This document shows positions 8,002-16,008 of a DNA stretch of 64,000 nt, one piece after another (the stretch's first letter is position 1; every line of letters begins with the position of its first letter). Under the pieces are notes generated by a model. That model worked only from the letters and a program-made list of their open reading frames with translations, was not told the origin of the DNA and did no database searches. The position numbers and the translations under genes were made by a program. This stretch comes from Subtercola boreus (GTDB lineage Bacteria > Actinomycetota > Actinomycetes > Actinomycetales > Microbacteriaceae): NCBI RefSeq assembly GCF_003399635.1, contig NZ_NBXB01000006.1:62001-126000 (forward strand), given 5' to 3'.

Positions 8002-8799
8002 TCAGACCGCGGCGATGCCGTGGCCGTCGAGCGAGTCGGCCACGATCGTGAGCCCCTTGAGCCCGGGCATCTTGGCGATGTGGGCGTCGATCGCGTTGAT
8101 GGCCTTGCGACCGTCGATGCCACCGAAGATGTGGCCCATCACGTGCTTGACCTCGGTCTGGTCCATGATCGTCGACCCGACGGGGCCCCAGAACTTGCCG
8201 AGGGCGAACCGCGCGAACTTCTGGGCGAGCAGGCTCTTGCCGAGGCGCTCGCGGGCCTGGGTCGCATAGAAGGCCACGTGGCGTGCCTCCTGCATCGCGA
8301 TGCGCTTCAGCAGCTCGGCGAGAACCGGGTGGCCCTCGATCTCGGCCAGTCGCTTGTAGGCGGCAACGGCCGACCACTCGTTGGCGGCGCCCCAGATCAT
8401 GTGCACTGCGATGAAGTCCTTGCCCACCAGGTTCGAGAGCACCGACTGCTTCACGGGATCGATGCGATCCTTCCAGCCGAGCTTTAGGCGCTTCGACTTC
8501 AGTTCGTCGAACTCGAGCTCGATGTCGTGCATGCGGAGCACGTCGGCGAGGGCCTCGCCGTGCCAGAACTCCTCGCGGTTCCACATCGTCATGAACCCGG
8601 TCACGTCTTTGTCGCGGTGCGAGGGGGTGACGAGCATGTCGCGCATGTAGCAGACCGTGTGGTACTCGACATCGGCCATGTACCGGATGACGCGGAGCGT
8701 GTCGTCCGGCAGCGGATTCGTGCGGAACGTCTCGAAGTCAAGGTCTTCCCAGGCGACGTTCTTCGACGTCTTCGTGTAATTGTCGATGTCGAAGGCCAT
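8002..8799 (-). CDS. Ferritin-like diiron protein, possible lipid desaturase or oxygenase
   Basis: A 265-residue all-helical protein with a ferritin-like diiron site. Two EXXH ligand motifs are visible: EFWH within WNREEFWHGEAL (about residue 76) and EARH within MQEARHVAFY (about 170). These, with further Glu residues, are the pattern of carboxylate-bridged diiron enzymes such as acyl-ACP desaturases. No signal peptide or membrane segment is present. It lies between an acyltransferase and a lipid kinase, so oxidation or desaturation of a fatty or ether chain is a reasonable inference; the substrate is unknown. A second, degenerate copy lies at 13523-14338. Confidence 0.72.
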   Translation of the reverse strand: MAFDIDNYTKTSKNVAWEDLDFETFRTNPLPDDTLRVIRYMADVEYHTVCYMRDMLVTPSHRDKDVTGFMTMWNREEFWHGEALADVLRMHDIELEFDELKSKRLKLGWKDRIDPVKQSVLSNLVGKDFIAVHMIWGAANEWSAVAAYKRLAEIEGHPVLAELLKRIAMQEARHVAFYATQARERLGKSLLAQKFARFALGKFWGPVGSTIMDQTEVKHVMGHIFGGIDGRKAINAIDAHIAKMPGLKGLTIVADSLDGHGIAAV

Positions 8800-8856
8800 G
8801 GGCGCTTGAGGCTGTGCACGTTGCCGGGCGGTGCCTCATCCTCCTGTTTCTGAAAG

Positions 8857-8871
8857 TGCCAAGTTCTGGCA
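8857..8871. promoter_or_regulatory. Palindromic operator candidate
   Basis: TGCCA and TGGCA flank a 5-nt spacer in the leader between the candidate promoter at 8908-8937 and the ferritin-like gene. A regulator bound here would block transcription of that gene and the kinase. Confidence 0.3.
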
Positions 8872-8907
8872 GTCGGGTTCTTCCTATTGTGCGGGGTGAA
8901 TCTGAAA

Positions 8908-8937
8908 ATTGTAGCCACGCCAGCTGAACAGCGTCAT
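8908..8937 (-). promoter_or_regulatory. Candidate sigma-A promoter for the ferritin-like gene and lipid kinase
   Basis: On the minus strand TACAAT (8913-8908) is preceded by an ATGACG -35-like hexamer 18 nt upstream. This would give the ferritin-like gene a leader of about 100 nt. It is separate from the upstream acyltransferase gene, which ends at 8949. Confidence 0.4.
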
Positions 8938-8948
8938 TTCTGAAGCTG

Positions 8949-9641
8949 CTACTGCCACACTCGGCGTCTGGTCGCGCCGGTCGGTGTCGCTGTGGCCTTC
9001 CACATCCGCCGCCAGCCGGCCTCTGGCCGTCCCTCGGTTTCCCGGGGCACAGCTCCGTCGGCCGGTGATCTCCTAGCGCCGTACCAGCCTCGAGACTCCT
9101 CGGCCAGCCCGACCTCGATCGCCTGGGCGATGCTCTCGGTCACTGCGGATGATTCGTCGCCGGAGCCCGCTCGGATTGGTCGGGAGAACAGTACGGAGAC
9201 GCGGGGTCGCCCGGGTTCGACCGTGATTCGCCACGGCGGGAGGGCCCGGAAGGTGCCGAGGAGTGCCACCGGCACGAGCGGCACGCCGGTGCGGATGCCG
9301 AGAGCGGCCGCCCCGAGGTCGAGCGGAGCGAGCGATCCATCGTCGGTGCGGGTCTTCTCGGCGAAGAGCAGCACACTGGTACCGCTCTTCAGCAGGGCGG
9401 AGAGCCGGCTCGCCGACCGGAGGCTGAGGGCCTGGTCCACGAGGCCCCGGATGCCGCTCCGCGGTTCGACGGCAACCGAGACCAGTCGCGGCACGACGCT
9501 TCGCAGGGCATTCCGCACCAGCGCCTCGTCGAGCTGGGACGGGTGGTTCGCCACGAAGATGAACGGACCGCCCTGCTCCGTCACGTGTTCGAGACCGTAC
9601 ACGGACGGCGTGACGGCGAGCCGGATCGCGAGCCCGGGCAT
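8949..9641 (-). CDS. PlsC-like glycerolipid acyltransferase
   Basis: A 230-residue acyltransferase of the PlsC (LPLAT) group, which moves an acyl chain to a glycerol-phosphate backbone. The catalytic NHxxxxD block is present as NHPSQLD at about residue 33. The second block, normally FPEGTR, is altered to FAEKTRTDDG, so the phosphate-binding site differs from classical PlsC. The ATG at 9641 overlaps the stop of the LarA-like gene by one base (TGATG), which implies coupling; longer in-frame extensions run through that gene and are rejected. The last 40 residues are basic and Thr/Arg-rich. A candidate for the sn-1 or sn-2 acylation step. Confidence 0.82.
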   Translation of the reverse strand: MPGLAIRLAVTPSVYGLEHVTEQGGPFIFVANHPSQLDEALVRNALRSVVPRLVSVAVEPRSGIRGLVDQALSLRSASRLSALLKSGTSVLLFAEKTRTDDGSLAPLDLGAAALGIRTGVPLVPVALLGTFRALPPWRITVEPGRPRVSVLFSRPIRAGSGDESSAVTESIAQAIEVGLAEESRGWYGARRSPADGAVPRETEGRPEAGWRRMWKATATPTGATRRRVWQ

Positions 9642-11203
9642 CAGCTGACCTCGGAGATGCTCACCGGTGCACCGTGCACGTAGGTGATCGCGGGGGCGAG
9701 CCCGACCGAGTCCGAAGCCATCTCGAGGGCGTCGGCGAGGGTCGAGGCGGATTTGAAGCCGAGGCGCCTGGTCGAGCCGTGGTCGCCGCCCACAAAGATG
9801 ACGTCGCCGAGGTGCGCGATGGCCGGAGCCGCGGAGTACCAGGCGTGGAACGGGTGCAGCGCATGGTTCGACGAGCTGGTCTGGTAGACGTGCCGGTACC
9901 ACGGGTCGGCCGCGAACTTCTCCTCGAACTGCTCCGAGATGACGGCCGGGTCGGTGCTCTGGGTCAGCACCTCGGCGAAGAAGTCGATGTAGGCGGGGTC
10001 GTGCAGCGGGTGGAACCAGGGGGTCAGCGGGTGGTAGAAGATCGCCGTTCCGCCGGCCCGCACCACGGGCTCCGCGGTGGCCCCGCTGAAGATCTGGCCG
10101 AGTCCGAGGGCTGCGGCCGTGACGGGGTTCAGGCTCGACCCGATGGTGCCCGGGTTCGGGATGCCGAACAGCGCGACATCCGCCGGGCGGTCGAACTGGG
10201 CGACCTGCTGCTGGGCGAGGAACGCCTCGGTCAGCGGATGCACGGAGCTGGGCTTTCCCGCGACCACCGAGGTGACCCCGTAGCCGACTCCCGAGACCTG
10301 CGCGAGGCCGATCCGGGCGCGGGCGGGGAGGATGCGCGTGGCGGCCTGGAGCCCGGCGGAGAGGGCGCGGTCGGTGAGGCTCCACTCCCGCTCGCGCTTG
10401 CTGAGGAAGGCGGAGGCCGGGCCGGTGGGCTCCGGGGTGAGGGTGACGTCGACGGTGAAGACGCGCGCCTTGTCGCCGATGGTGTCGACGAGGTCGTCGA
10501 ACGCGTCGGTGTTCGTCGCATCAGAGCTGGCAGCGCTGGCCGCCGTCCCCGCTGCGAACGATCCCCGGGCCCGCGCCGTCTTCGCACCGATCAGCTTGGT
10601 CGCGACGGCCGCAGCGCCCTCGTTGCCGACCGCCGTGGCGAGGCGCACCGAGATGACCAGGTCGCTCGACGCGACCCGCGCGTTGACCTCGATCGGGGTT
10701 CCGCCCGGCAGTTCGCCGACCACCTCGAGGTTCTCGTCTTCGGCGTCGTGGCTCCGCACGTGGTCGGGCGCGAACGAGGCGTACACGCGCTCGCCCAGCA
10801 CGCGCTGCAGGTCGTGCGCGGTGAGGCGGCGCCTGAGCCCTGTCGCCGCGATGAGCTCGACGTCGTCGACGCCGGCTGCCGCCGCCCGTTCCAGAACGAG
10901 TTCGATGACGCGCTGCCGCACATCCGGAGCCGTGCGGCTCGTCACCGGCTGCGAGAGGTCTTCGAACACGATCGTGACGCGGGAACCACGCTTCAGAAGC
11001 GCGCTGAGCGGTTCGCTGTCGACAGGGGTGTCGAGTGCACGGCCGATCGCCTCATCGAGCGAGCGGATGCCCTGCAGCGCCTCGGGTGGGTACAGCACGC
11101 TCGCGTCGATCGGGAGTCGCTCGAGCAGCACCTTCTCGCCCTGGAACACGACGAGCGGAGGAGTCTGCGCATCGACGCTCAGTACGAAGCCTGGTCTACT
11201 CAT
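9641..11203 (-). CDS. LarA-fold (DUF2088) protein lacking the nickel-pincer residues
   Basis: A 520-residue protein that starts with the lactate racemase N-terminal pattern (LERLPIDASVLYPPE, then TIVFEDLSQPV). In known LarA a nickel-pincer nucleotide is held by a Lys and several His. The equivalent of LarA's ATGFHRP motif is ATGLRRR here, and the region that holds His174 and Lys184 has neither. It should therefore not be called a racemase. The C-terminal half keeps the LarA fold pattern (FGIPNPGTIGSSLNPVTAA, VIFVGGDHGSTRRLGF). It overlaps the reductase gene upstream by 8 nt and the acyltransferase downstream by 1 nt, so it is a tight member of the lipid operon. Function unknown. Confidence 0.75.
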   Translation of the reverse strand: MSRPGFVLSVDAQTPPLVVFQGEKVLLERLPIDASVLYPPEALQGIRSLDEAIGRALDTPVDSEPLSALLKRGSRVTIVFEDLSQPVTSRTAPDVRQRVIELVLERAAAAGVDDVELIAATGLRRRLTAHDLQRVLGERVYASFAPDHVRSHDAEDENLEVVGELPGGTPIEVNARVASSDLVISVRLATAVGNEGAAAVATKLIGAKTARARGSFAAGTAASAASSDATNTDAFDDLVDTIGDKARVFTVDVTLTPEPTGPASAFLSKREREWSLTDRALSAGLQAATRILPARARIGLAQVSGVGYGVTSVVAGKPSSVHPLTEAFLAQQQVAQFDRPADVALFGIPNPGTIGSSLNPVTAAALGLGQIFSGATAEPVVRAGGTAIFYHPLTPWFHPLHDPAYIDFFAEVLTQSTDPAVISEQFEEKFAADPWYRHVYQTSSSNHALHPFHAWYSAAPAIAHLGDVIFVGGDHGSTRRLGFKSASTLADALEMASDSVGLAPAITYVHGAPVSISEVS

Positions 11204-13526
11204 GGGTGATTTCTTTCGGGCTCGGGCCGAGGGCCGGGGTGGAGGATGCGCTCTGCACGATGTCGCCGCGCAGCAGCTCGCCGACGGTGTCGAATCGGCT
11301 GTGGTTGTGGTCGCTCCACTGGTGGATGCGCCAGTGTTTCTGGGTCGCGTGCTGGAACAGTGCGGCGTCGGGGTTGACAGCCTGCGGGTTGCCGACGAGT
11401 TCGAGCCAGGCGCGGTCGGCGATGCTGTCGCCGTAGGCGTACGACTTCTTCAGGTCGATCCCCTCACGCTCCCCGTAGAGGCGGAGCCACGCGGCCCGGG
11501 CTTCGTCGACGAGCGGGGGCTTCGAGAGGTGGCCCGTCCAGATGCCGTCCTTCGAGTGCATGTGGCTCGACACGACCTCGTCGAACAGGGTGACGAACGG
11601 CTCGACGAGCACATCGATGGCCCCGGTGACGAGGATCGTGCGGTGCCCGGCCTCGCGATGCTTGCGGATCTGGCGCACGGCCTCCGGGCGGATCCGCTGC
11701 AGCAGCACATCGCCGACGGTGTCGTGGATCAGCTGGCGGAGCGCCTGCTCGTCGACACCCTCGTATCGCCGGTAGAACGTGCGGATGAACTCGCCCCGGT
11801 CGCGGCGGTCGGCGGCAAGGTACTTCGGGAGCGAACCGAACAGGTTCGCGAGCTCCTGCGGCCACTTCGCGCGATCGAGGCTGGCGAGCCGCACCCAGAG
11901 GTACTGCTCGACGATGTTCGAGGCGAGAACGGTGCCCTCGAGGTCGAAGAACGCGGCTGCCTCGGGGTTCTGGGGCAGGGGCTTGTCGACCTGCGCCTTG
12001 GCGCGGGGCCGCGAGCTGAAGGTGCGCATCAGTGTCGTGACGGCCGGGAAGTGCACCTCCTGCAGGTAGTTGTCCCAGTCGATCTCGGTGGCGTCGAAGC
12101 CGAACTTCTGCCGGGCATCCGGCGGCAGCGTGTCGTTCAGCGCCGCCGTGCGGGAGTCGTCGTAGATGATCTCGGCCTGCGTGTAGTTCTGGTAGAGGTC
12201 GCTGTAGGCGCGGAGCAGCTCGAGGTCGGTCTGCCGGGCGGAGGCCTGCCGCATGAAACTGCGGGTGGTCTGGGTGGAGGGCAGGCGGAGCAGCGTGCGC
12301 TGGAGCAGCTTGTTCGCGCGTTCGCCGGTGCGGAGGCTCCGGGCGATCGCCCGGGCGCCGGGAAAGTCCCAGTAGGGGGTGCGGATGTGCCCGCGCTGCT
12401 CGTCGGGAATCGGGTTCGCGCGGAAGTACTTCAGCACGTTCTCGTAGATCTCGCGGAAGGTCAGCGGGTTCCGCCCGCCGGAGGAGAGGTGGAAGTACTT
12501 CGGGTCGGCGGGGGCAGGCGGGTTCGCCGCGACGGCGAGCGTGGCATTCACGACGATGTCGACAGGGATGATGTCGAGGATGCTGTCGGGCAGGCCGGGG
12601 AACTCGGGGACGAGCCCGCGGCCGTAGGCGATGATGAGCGGATCCGCCACCTTGAAGCCGTCGATCCAGCCTGGGAACGGGTGCTTCAGGGCGCTCTCGA
12701 TGATCGCGGGGCGCACGACGGAGAGCCGGTGACCGTTGTCGGCCCACAGCTCCTCGGCGACCCGCTCGCTCATCGACTTCGTGAAGGCGTACACATCCGC
12801 CCAGCCGACGCTCTGCGCGCGGGTGCGGCCGTAGTCGACGAGGCGCTTCGTGACCCATTCGGTGCGACCGATCTCGGCCGCGATGGCGACAGCGTGCGGG
12901 CCGACCTTGCCGTTGTCGAGTTTCGCGTCGGCGATCATCTTGCGAAGCACTTCGGGCCGGCGGGATGAGGCCTCGACCGTGGTGCGTGCGGCCAGCGCGG
13001 CCGCCATCTCGTCACGCCACTGGATGGTGTGCTTCAGGCTGGCCTCAACCACCGTGCCCTTGGTGATGCCGCCGACGTACGCGGTCGACACGTGCACGAC
13101 GTGCGGGTCGCTGCCCGTCGCGAGCAGTGCTTCGTAGAGGCCGACGGCGCCGCCGACGTTGGTCTTGAAAGCCTCGTCAATGGGCGGGTCGAACGACACG
13201 GTCGAGGCGCTGTGGATGAGCACGTCCAGGTCGGCAGGCAGGCCCGCGACCGATCCCATGCTCGATTCGATGACCGAGATGCGCTCGGTCATCGCCCGCT
13301 CGACCTCATCCGCCCCGACGCGCTCGCGCCACTTCGAGAAGACGGGCTTTCGCAGCAGGCTCTTCAGGCGGGCCTGTCCGGTGAGCGACCCCTTCGGCCG
13401 GATCAGCAGGGTCATCCGGGTGGTCGGATAGTCGGCGAGCAGCTTCTCGAGAATCGCCTGGCCCACGAAACCGGTGGCTCCGGTGAGCATGATGTGCTGG
13501 CCCTCGAGGGGGGAGAAGGCGCTCAC
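11196..13526 (-). CDS. Fatty acyl reductase-HAD phosphatase fusion
   Basis: A 776-residue two-domain protein. Residues 1 to about 380 form an extended-SDR fatty acyl-CoA reductase (NAD_binding_4): TGATGFVG at 15-22, HVSTAYVGG near 145-153 and the YAFTK catalytic Tyr-Lys at 246-250, followed by the FAR C-terminal region. Residues about 520-740 are a HAD-IB phosphatase: FFDLEGT at 526-532, VTGAIDVLVEPF, and YGDSIADRAWLE. The first domain would make fatty aldehyde or alcohol from acyl-CoA. The second resembles SerB/CicA-type enzymes that remove a phosphate or act on lysophosphatidate. In HAD motif I, Glu stands where Asp is usual (DLEGT). It overlaps both neighbours by a few bases. Confidence 0.87.
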   Translation of the reverse strand: MSAFSPLEGQHIMLTGATGFVGQAILEKLLADYPTTRMTLLIRPKGSLTGQARLKSLLRKPVFSKWRERVGADEVERAMTERISVIESSMGSVAGLPADLDVLIHSASTVSFDPPIDEAFKTNVGGAVGLYEALLATGSDPHVVHVSTAYVGGITKGTVVEASLKHTIQWRDEMAAALAARTTVEASSRRPEVLRKMIADAKLDNGKVGPHAVAIAAEIGRTEWVTKRLVDYGRTRAQSVGWADVYAFTKSMSERVAEELWADNGHRLSVVRPAIIESALKHPFPGWIDGFKVADPLIIAYGRGLVPEFPGLPDSILDIIPVDIVVNATLAVAANPPAPADPKYFHLSSGGRNPLTFREIYENVLKYFRANPIPDEQRGHIRTPYWDFPGARAIARSLRTGERANKLLQRTLLRLPSTQTTRSFMRQASARQTDLELLRAYSDLYQNYTQAEIIYDDSRTAALNDTLPPDARQKFGFDATEIDWDNYLQEVHFPAVTTLMRTFSSRPRAKAQVDKPLPQNPEAAAFFDLEGTVLASNIVEQYLWVRLASLDRAKWPQELANLFGSLPKYLAADRRDRGEFIRTFYRRYEGVDEQALRQLIHDTVGDVLLQRIRPEAVRQIRKHREAGHRTILVTGAIDVLVEPFVTLFDEVVSSHMHSKDGIWTGHLSKPPLVDEARAAWLRLYGEREGIDLKKSYAYGDSIADRAWLELVGNPQAVNPDAALFQHATQKHWRIHQWSDHNHSRFDTVGELLRGDIVQSASSTPALGPSPKEITHE

Positions 13527-14338
13527 GCGGCTGCCTTCACGCCGTAGCGCCTGGTCGCCCTCATCATGACCTTCAGCCCGCCCAGGCCCGGAAGTGCGTC
13601 GACGCCCTGGTCGACGTCGAAGACTCCAGCGCGCCCCTCGGCGTCACTGAACAGGTACTTCATCATCAATCGGGTCTCCTGGATCGGTTGCTCATGCGTG
13701 CCCGTCGGCACCCACGACCGTCGAAGCGACGACCTGGTGAGCTTCCGAGCCGATACCGATTCTTCCAGTCTTCGCACGGTTTCGCCTTCGAAGAACTGCA
13801 GATGCCGGTCGCGGAGCTTCTGGAAGGCGGCCAGCACCTCGGCCAGGGCGGGGTTCGGGTCGTTCTTCGACAGCTGGGAGTAGGCCACTCTGCTCACCAG
13901 CTCGTCGATGTACCCGCGGGTGACGTGGCCGGCGATGATGTCCTCGCCGATCAGGTTCGAGCGGATCGCCGTGACGATCGGTGAAACCCTGTCGATGGCC
14001 TCGCGGGCGAAGCGCACCACACCCGAGCGGGCGCGGCTCTTCACGGGGATGAAGTCGGGGTGCACCGCGATGATGCGGTCGAACGCATCCGCGATCCAGA
14101 ACTTCTCGAACGCCCAGGTCGCGAGGAACGCCGTGAGCCGGGCGTCCTTGTGGCTCGGAGTCACCAGCACGTCGCGCATGTGGTGCATCGTGAAGTCCTC
14201 GAGGTCGCGAAGGTACGCCAGCGTCTGGAGCGTCTGGTGGGTGAGCGGATGCTCGGCGAACGCCGCCAGTGGCAGGGTCGCCTCGTGGCTGCCCGCCGCG
14301 GTGCGGGTGTATTCGCGGATGTCGAAGTCAGAGGTCAT
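13523..14338 (-). CDS. Degenerate ferritin-like paralogue without diiron ligands
   Basis: A 271-residue homologue of the diiron protein at 8002-8799. Shared blocks include HHMRDVLVTPSHKD, matching CYMRDMLVTPSHRD, and the ending DALPGLGGLKVM, matching KMPGLKGLTIV. The metal ligands are lost: WNREEFWHGE has become WAFEKFWIAD, and QEARH has become LRDRH, so both EXXH motifs are broken. It is likely a structural or regulatory partner rather than an enzyme. The start at 14338 (MTSDFDIREYT) matches the paralogue and has GGAG upstream. It overlaps the reductase by 4 nt and is the first gene of the minus arm. Confidence 0.72.
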   Translation of the reverse strand: MTSDFDIREYTRTAAGSHEATLPLAAFAEHPLTHQTLQTLAYLRDLEDFTMHHMRDVLVTPSHKDARLTAFLATWAFEKFWIADAFDRIIAVHPDFIPVKSRARSGVVRFAREAIDRVSPIVTAIRSNLIGEDIIAGHVTRGYIDELVSRVAYSQLSKNDPNPALAEVLAAFQKLRDRHLQFFEGETVRRLEESVSARKLTRSSLRRSWVPTGTHEQPIQETRLMMKYLFSDAEGRAGVFDVDQGVDALPGLGGLKVMMRATRRYGVKAAA

Positions 14339-14398
14339 GGTGGTCTCCGGTCGGGCGAGGATGTGAGTTTTCGTACAGCAGTGCATCAGTCGTTCGTC

Positions 14399-14419
14399 GC
14401 CATCACGTATCGTGATTGC
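14399..14419. promoter_or_regulatory. Palindromic operator over the leaderless -10 between the two lipid arms
   Basis: Two 9-nt arms (14399-14407 and 14411-14419) are inverted copies with one mismatch around a 3-nt centre; the inner arms ATCACG and CGTGAT are perfect. The TATCGT at 14408-14413 ends 7 nt before the ATG at 14421 and would be the -10 element of the SDR gene. The site lies in the 82-nt gap between divergent lipid genes, a normal place for a TetR- or GntR-type repressor. No such regulator is encoded nearby. Confidence 0.55.
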
Positions 14420-14420
14420 C

Positions 14421-15191
14421 ATGGTTACGGCAATGGTCACGGGTGGCACCTCGGGTATCGGTGCGGCGTTCGCGCGGGCACTGGCAGACCGGGGTGACAA
14501 CCTGGTCATCGTCGCACGCGACGAAACACGGCTCGCCGAGACCGCCGAGTCGCTGCGCACAGAATACGGCATCGAGGTCGAGACGATCTCGGCCGACCTC
14601 GGTGAGCGCACAGACGTGCTGCGGGTGGCCGCTCGCCTCGAAGACACCTCCTCGCCCATCGACATGCTCGTCAATAACGCTGGTTTCGGCGTGCACGCCT
14701 CTCTTCTGGCCGTCGACACCACTCCCCACGAGCGGGCGATCGACGTGATGATCCGCGGGGTGCTGATGCTGGGCGCCGCGGCAGGTCGCACCATGCGCAC
14801 GCGGGGATCGGGAACGATCGTGAACGTGTCGAGCGTGGCCGGATTCGTCACTATGGGGAGCTATTCGGCCGTCAAGGCCTGGGTGGCGTCCTACAGCCAG
14901 GGCCTCGCGGTGGAGCTCAAGGGCTCAGGCGTTCAGGTCACGACGCTCTGCCCCGGGTGGGTGAAGACCGAGTTCCACGCCCGGGCGGGCATCCGGGAGT
15001 CGTCGATCCCCAACTTCCTCTGGGTCGATGTCGACGAGCTGGTGGCGGCGTGCCTGGCGGACGTGGAGAAGGGCAAGGTCATCTCCGTGCCCTCCCGCCG
15101 GTTCCAGTTCCTGATGTTCGTGATCAAGCACGCTCCGCGGAGCGGAATCCGCTGGGCGTCGGGAAAGATCTCGTCCAGCCGCAACGACTGA
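14421..15191 (+). CDS. Short-chain dehydrogenase/reductase, candidate acyl/alkyl-DHAP reductase
   Basis: A 256-residue classical SDR. The cofactor motif TGGTSGIG lies near the N-terminus; NNAGFG, the catalytic Ser in VNVSSVAGF, and the Tyr-Lys pair in YSAVKAW follow. A hydrophobic, basic C-terminal end (RFQFLMFVIKHAP) may touch the membrane. The ATG at 14421 is chosen because a TATCGT hexamer sits 7 nt before it; GTG at 14412 would fall inside that element. It is the first gene of an SDR-acyltransferase-AGPS run. In ether-lipid pathways a ketone reductase must act after alkyl-DHAP synthase, and this SDR is the obvious local candidate. The substrate is inferred from context only. Confidence 0.82.
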   Translation: MVTAMVTGGTSGIGAAFARALADRGDNLVIVARDETRLAETAESLRTEYGIEVETISADLGERTDVLRVAARLEDTSSPIDMLVNNAGFGVHASLLAVDTTPHERAIDVMIRGVLMLGAAAGRTMRTRGSGTIVNVSSVAGFVTMGSYSAVKAWVASYSQGLAVELKGSGVQVTTLCPGWVKTEFHARAGIRESSIPNFLWVDVDELVAACLADVEKGKVISVPSRRFQFLMFVIKHAPRSGIRWASGKISSSRND

Positions 15192-15231
15192 CTGGGTGCC
15201 GCACGCGTTTCGGTTCCACAGTCCGAGTGGG

Positions 15232-15237
15232 TACTCT
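15232..15237 (+). promoter_or_regulatory. -10 element, leaderless promoter of the acyltransferase
   Basis: TACTCT ends 6 nt before an in-frame GTG at 15244 and argues for that start over the GTG at 15196. Confidence 0.45.
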
Positions 15238-15243
15238 GGGTTG

Positions 15244-16008
15244 GTGCAGTTCGGCAACAGATACACCTCTAAGGCCCAAGCGGGCGCCCGCTTCGTCGCC
15301 CAGCGCCTGCTGCTGAAGCCGGTCATCTGGTCGATGGTGCATGTGACCATCACCGATCGTGCTCTCCTCAAAGAGGTCAGGGGCCCGTACATCGTGGTGG
15401 CGAACCACTCCAGCCACCTGGATGCGCCCCTCATCCTCGGATCGATGCCCTCGCGGCTCTCCCGCTACCTCGCGGCTGCTGCTGCGGCTGACTACTTCTT
15501 CGACGTGTGGTGGCGGAAGGGCCTCACCGCGCTGTTCTTCAACGCCTTCCCGGTCGACCGCAGTGCGAACGCCCGGTCGACAGGCTTCACGGGCAAGCTC
15601 CTGAAGGCAGGCGTGCCGCTGCTCGTCTTCCCCGAGGGCACCCGTTCCAAAGACGGCACGATCGCCCCGTTCAAGGGCGGCGCCGCTGCGCTCTGCCTCA
15701 AGGCGGGCATCCCGTGCATCCCGATGGCCCTCGTCGGCGCCACGCAGGCCATGCCGCGCGGCCGAAACTGGCCCGTGCCCGGCCGACCGCCCGTTCGGGT
15801 TCGCTTCGGCCAGCCGCTCATCGCCGCAGAAGGCGAGAACGTCACAGACTTCAACGACCGCATCGAGAAGGTCGTGCGCGAGATGCACGCGGCCGAGTTC
15901 GCGCTGTTCCTCGCCGAGACGGGCGCCAACGTCCACAATCACCCCACTGTCGAATCTGCCGATGCAACCGGCGACTCCGACGAGCACCCCCGTGAAGGAG
16001 CCGCATGA
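15244..16008 (+). CDS. PlsC-like 1-acylglycerol-3-phosphate acyltransferase
   Basis: A 254-residue LPLAT acyltransferase with all usual blocks: NHSSHLD (catalytic His-Asp), FPEGTRSKDGT, and an IPMALVGATQAMP segment near the end of the catalytic domain. It would acylate a lysophospholipid at the membrane. The start is a choice: GTG at 15196 is only 4 nt after the SDR stop, but GTG at 15244 has a TACTCT -10 hexamer exactly 6 nt upstream and leaves an N-terminus of normal length (VQFGNRYTSK). The stop overlaps the AGPS start by 4 nt. Unlike the acyltransferase at 8949-9641 this one keeps the full motif set, so it may do the sn-2 step. Confidence 0.85.
   Translation: MQFGNRYTSKAQAGARFVAQRLLLKPVIWSMVHVTITDRALLKEVRGPYIVVANHSSHLDAPLILGSMPSRLSRYLAAAAAADYFFDVWWRKGLTALFFNAFPVDRSANARSTGFTGKLLKAGVPLLVFPEGTRSKDGTIAPFKGGAAALCLKAGIPCIPMALVGATQAMPRGRNWPVPGRPPVRVRFGQPLIAAEGENVTDFNDRIEKVVREMHAAEFALFLAETGANVHNHPTVESADATGDSDEHPREGAA

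Noticed and set aside
9641-11203. Lactate racemase (LarA) function for the DUF2088 protein
   Set aside because: The His and Lys that hold the nickel-pincer cofactor in LarA are not present at their positions.
10332-12968. An 878-codon plus-strand frame over the LarA-like and reductase genes
   Set aside because: It is an antisense shadow. The minus strand has coherent domains, correct motifs and overlapping gene ends.
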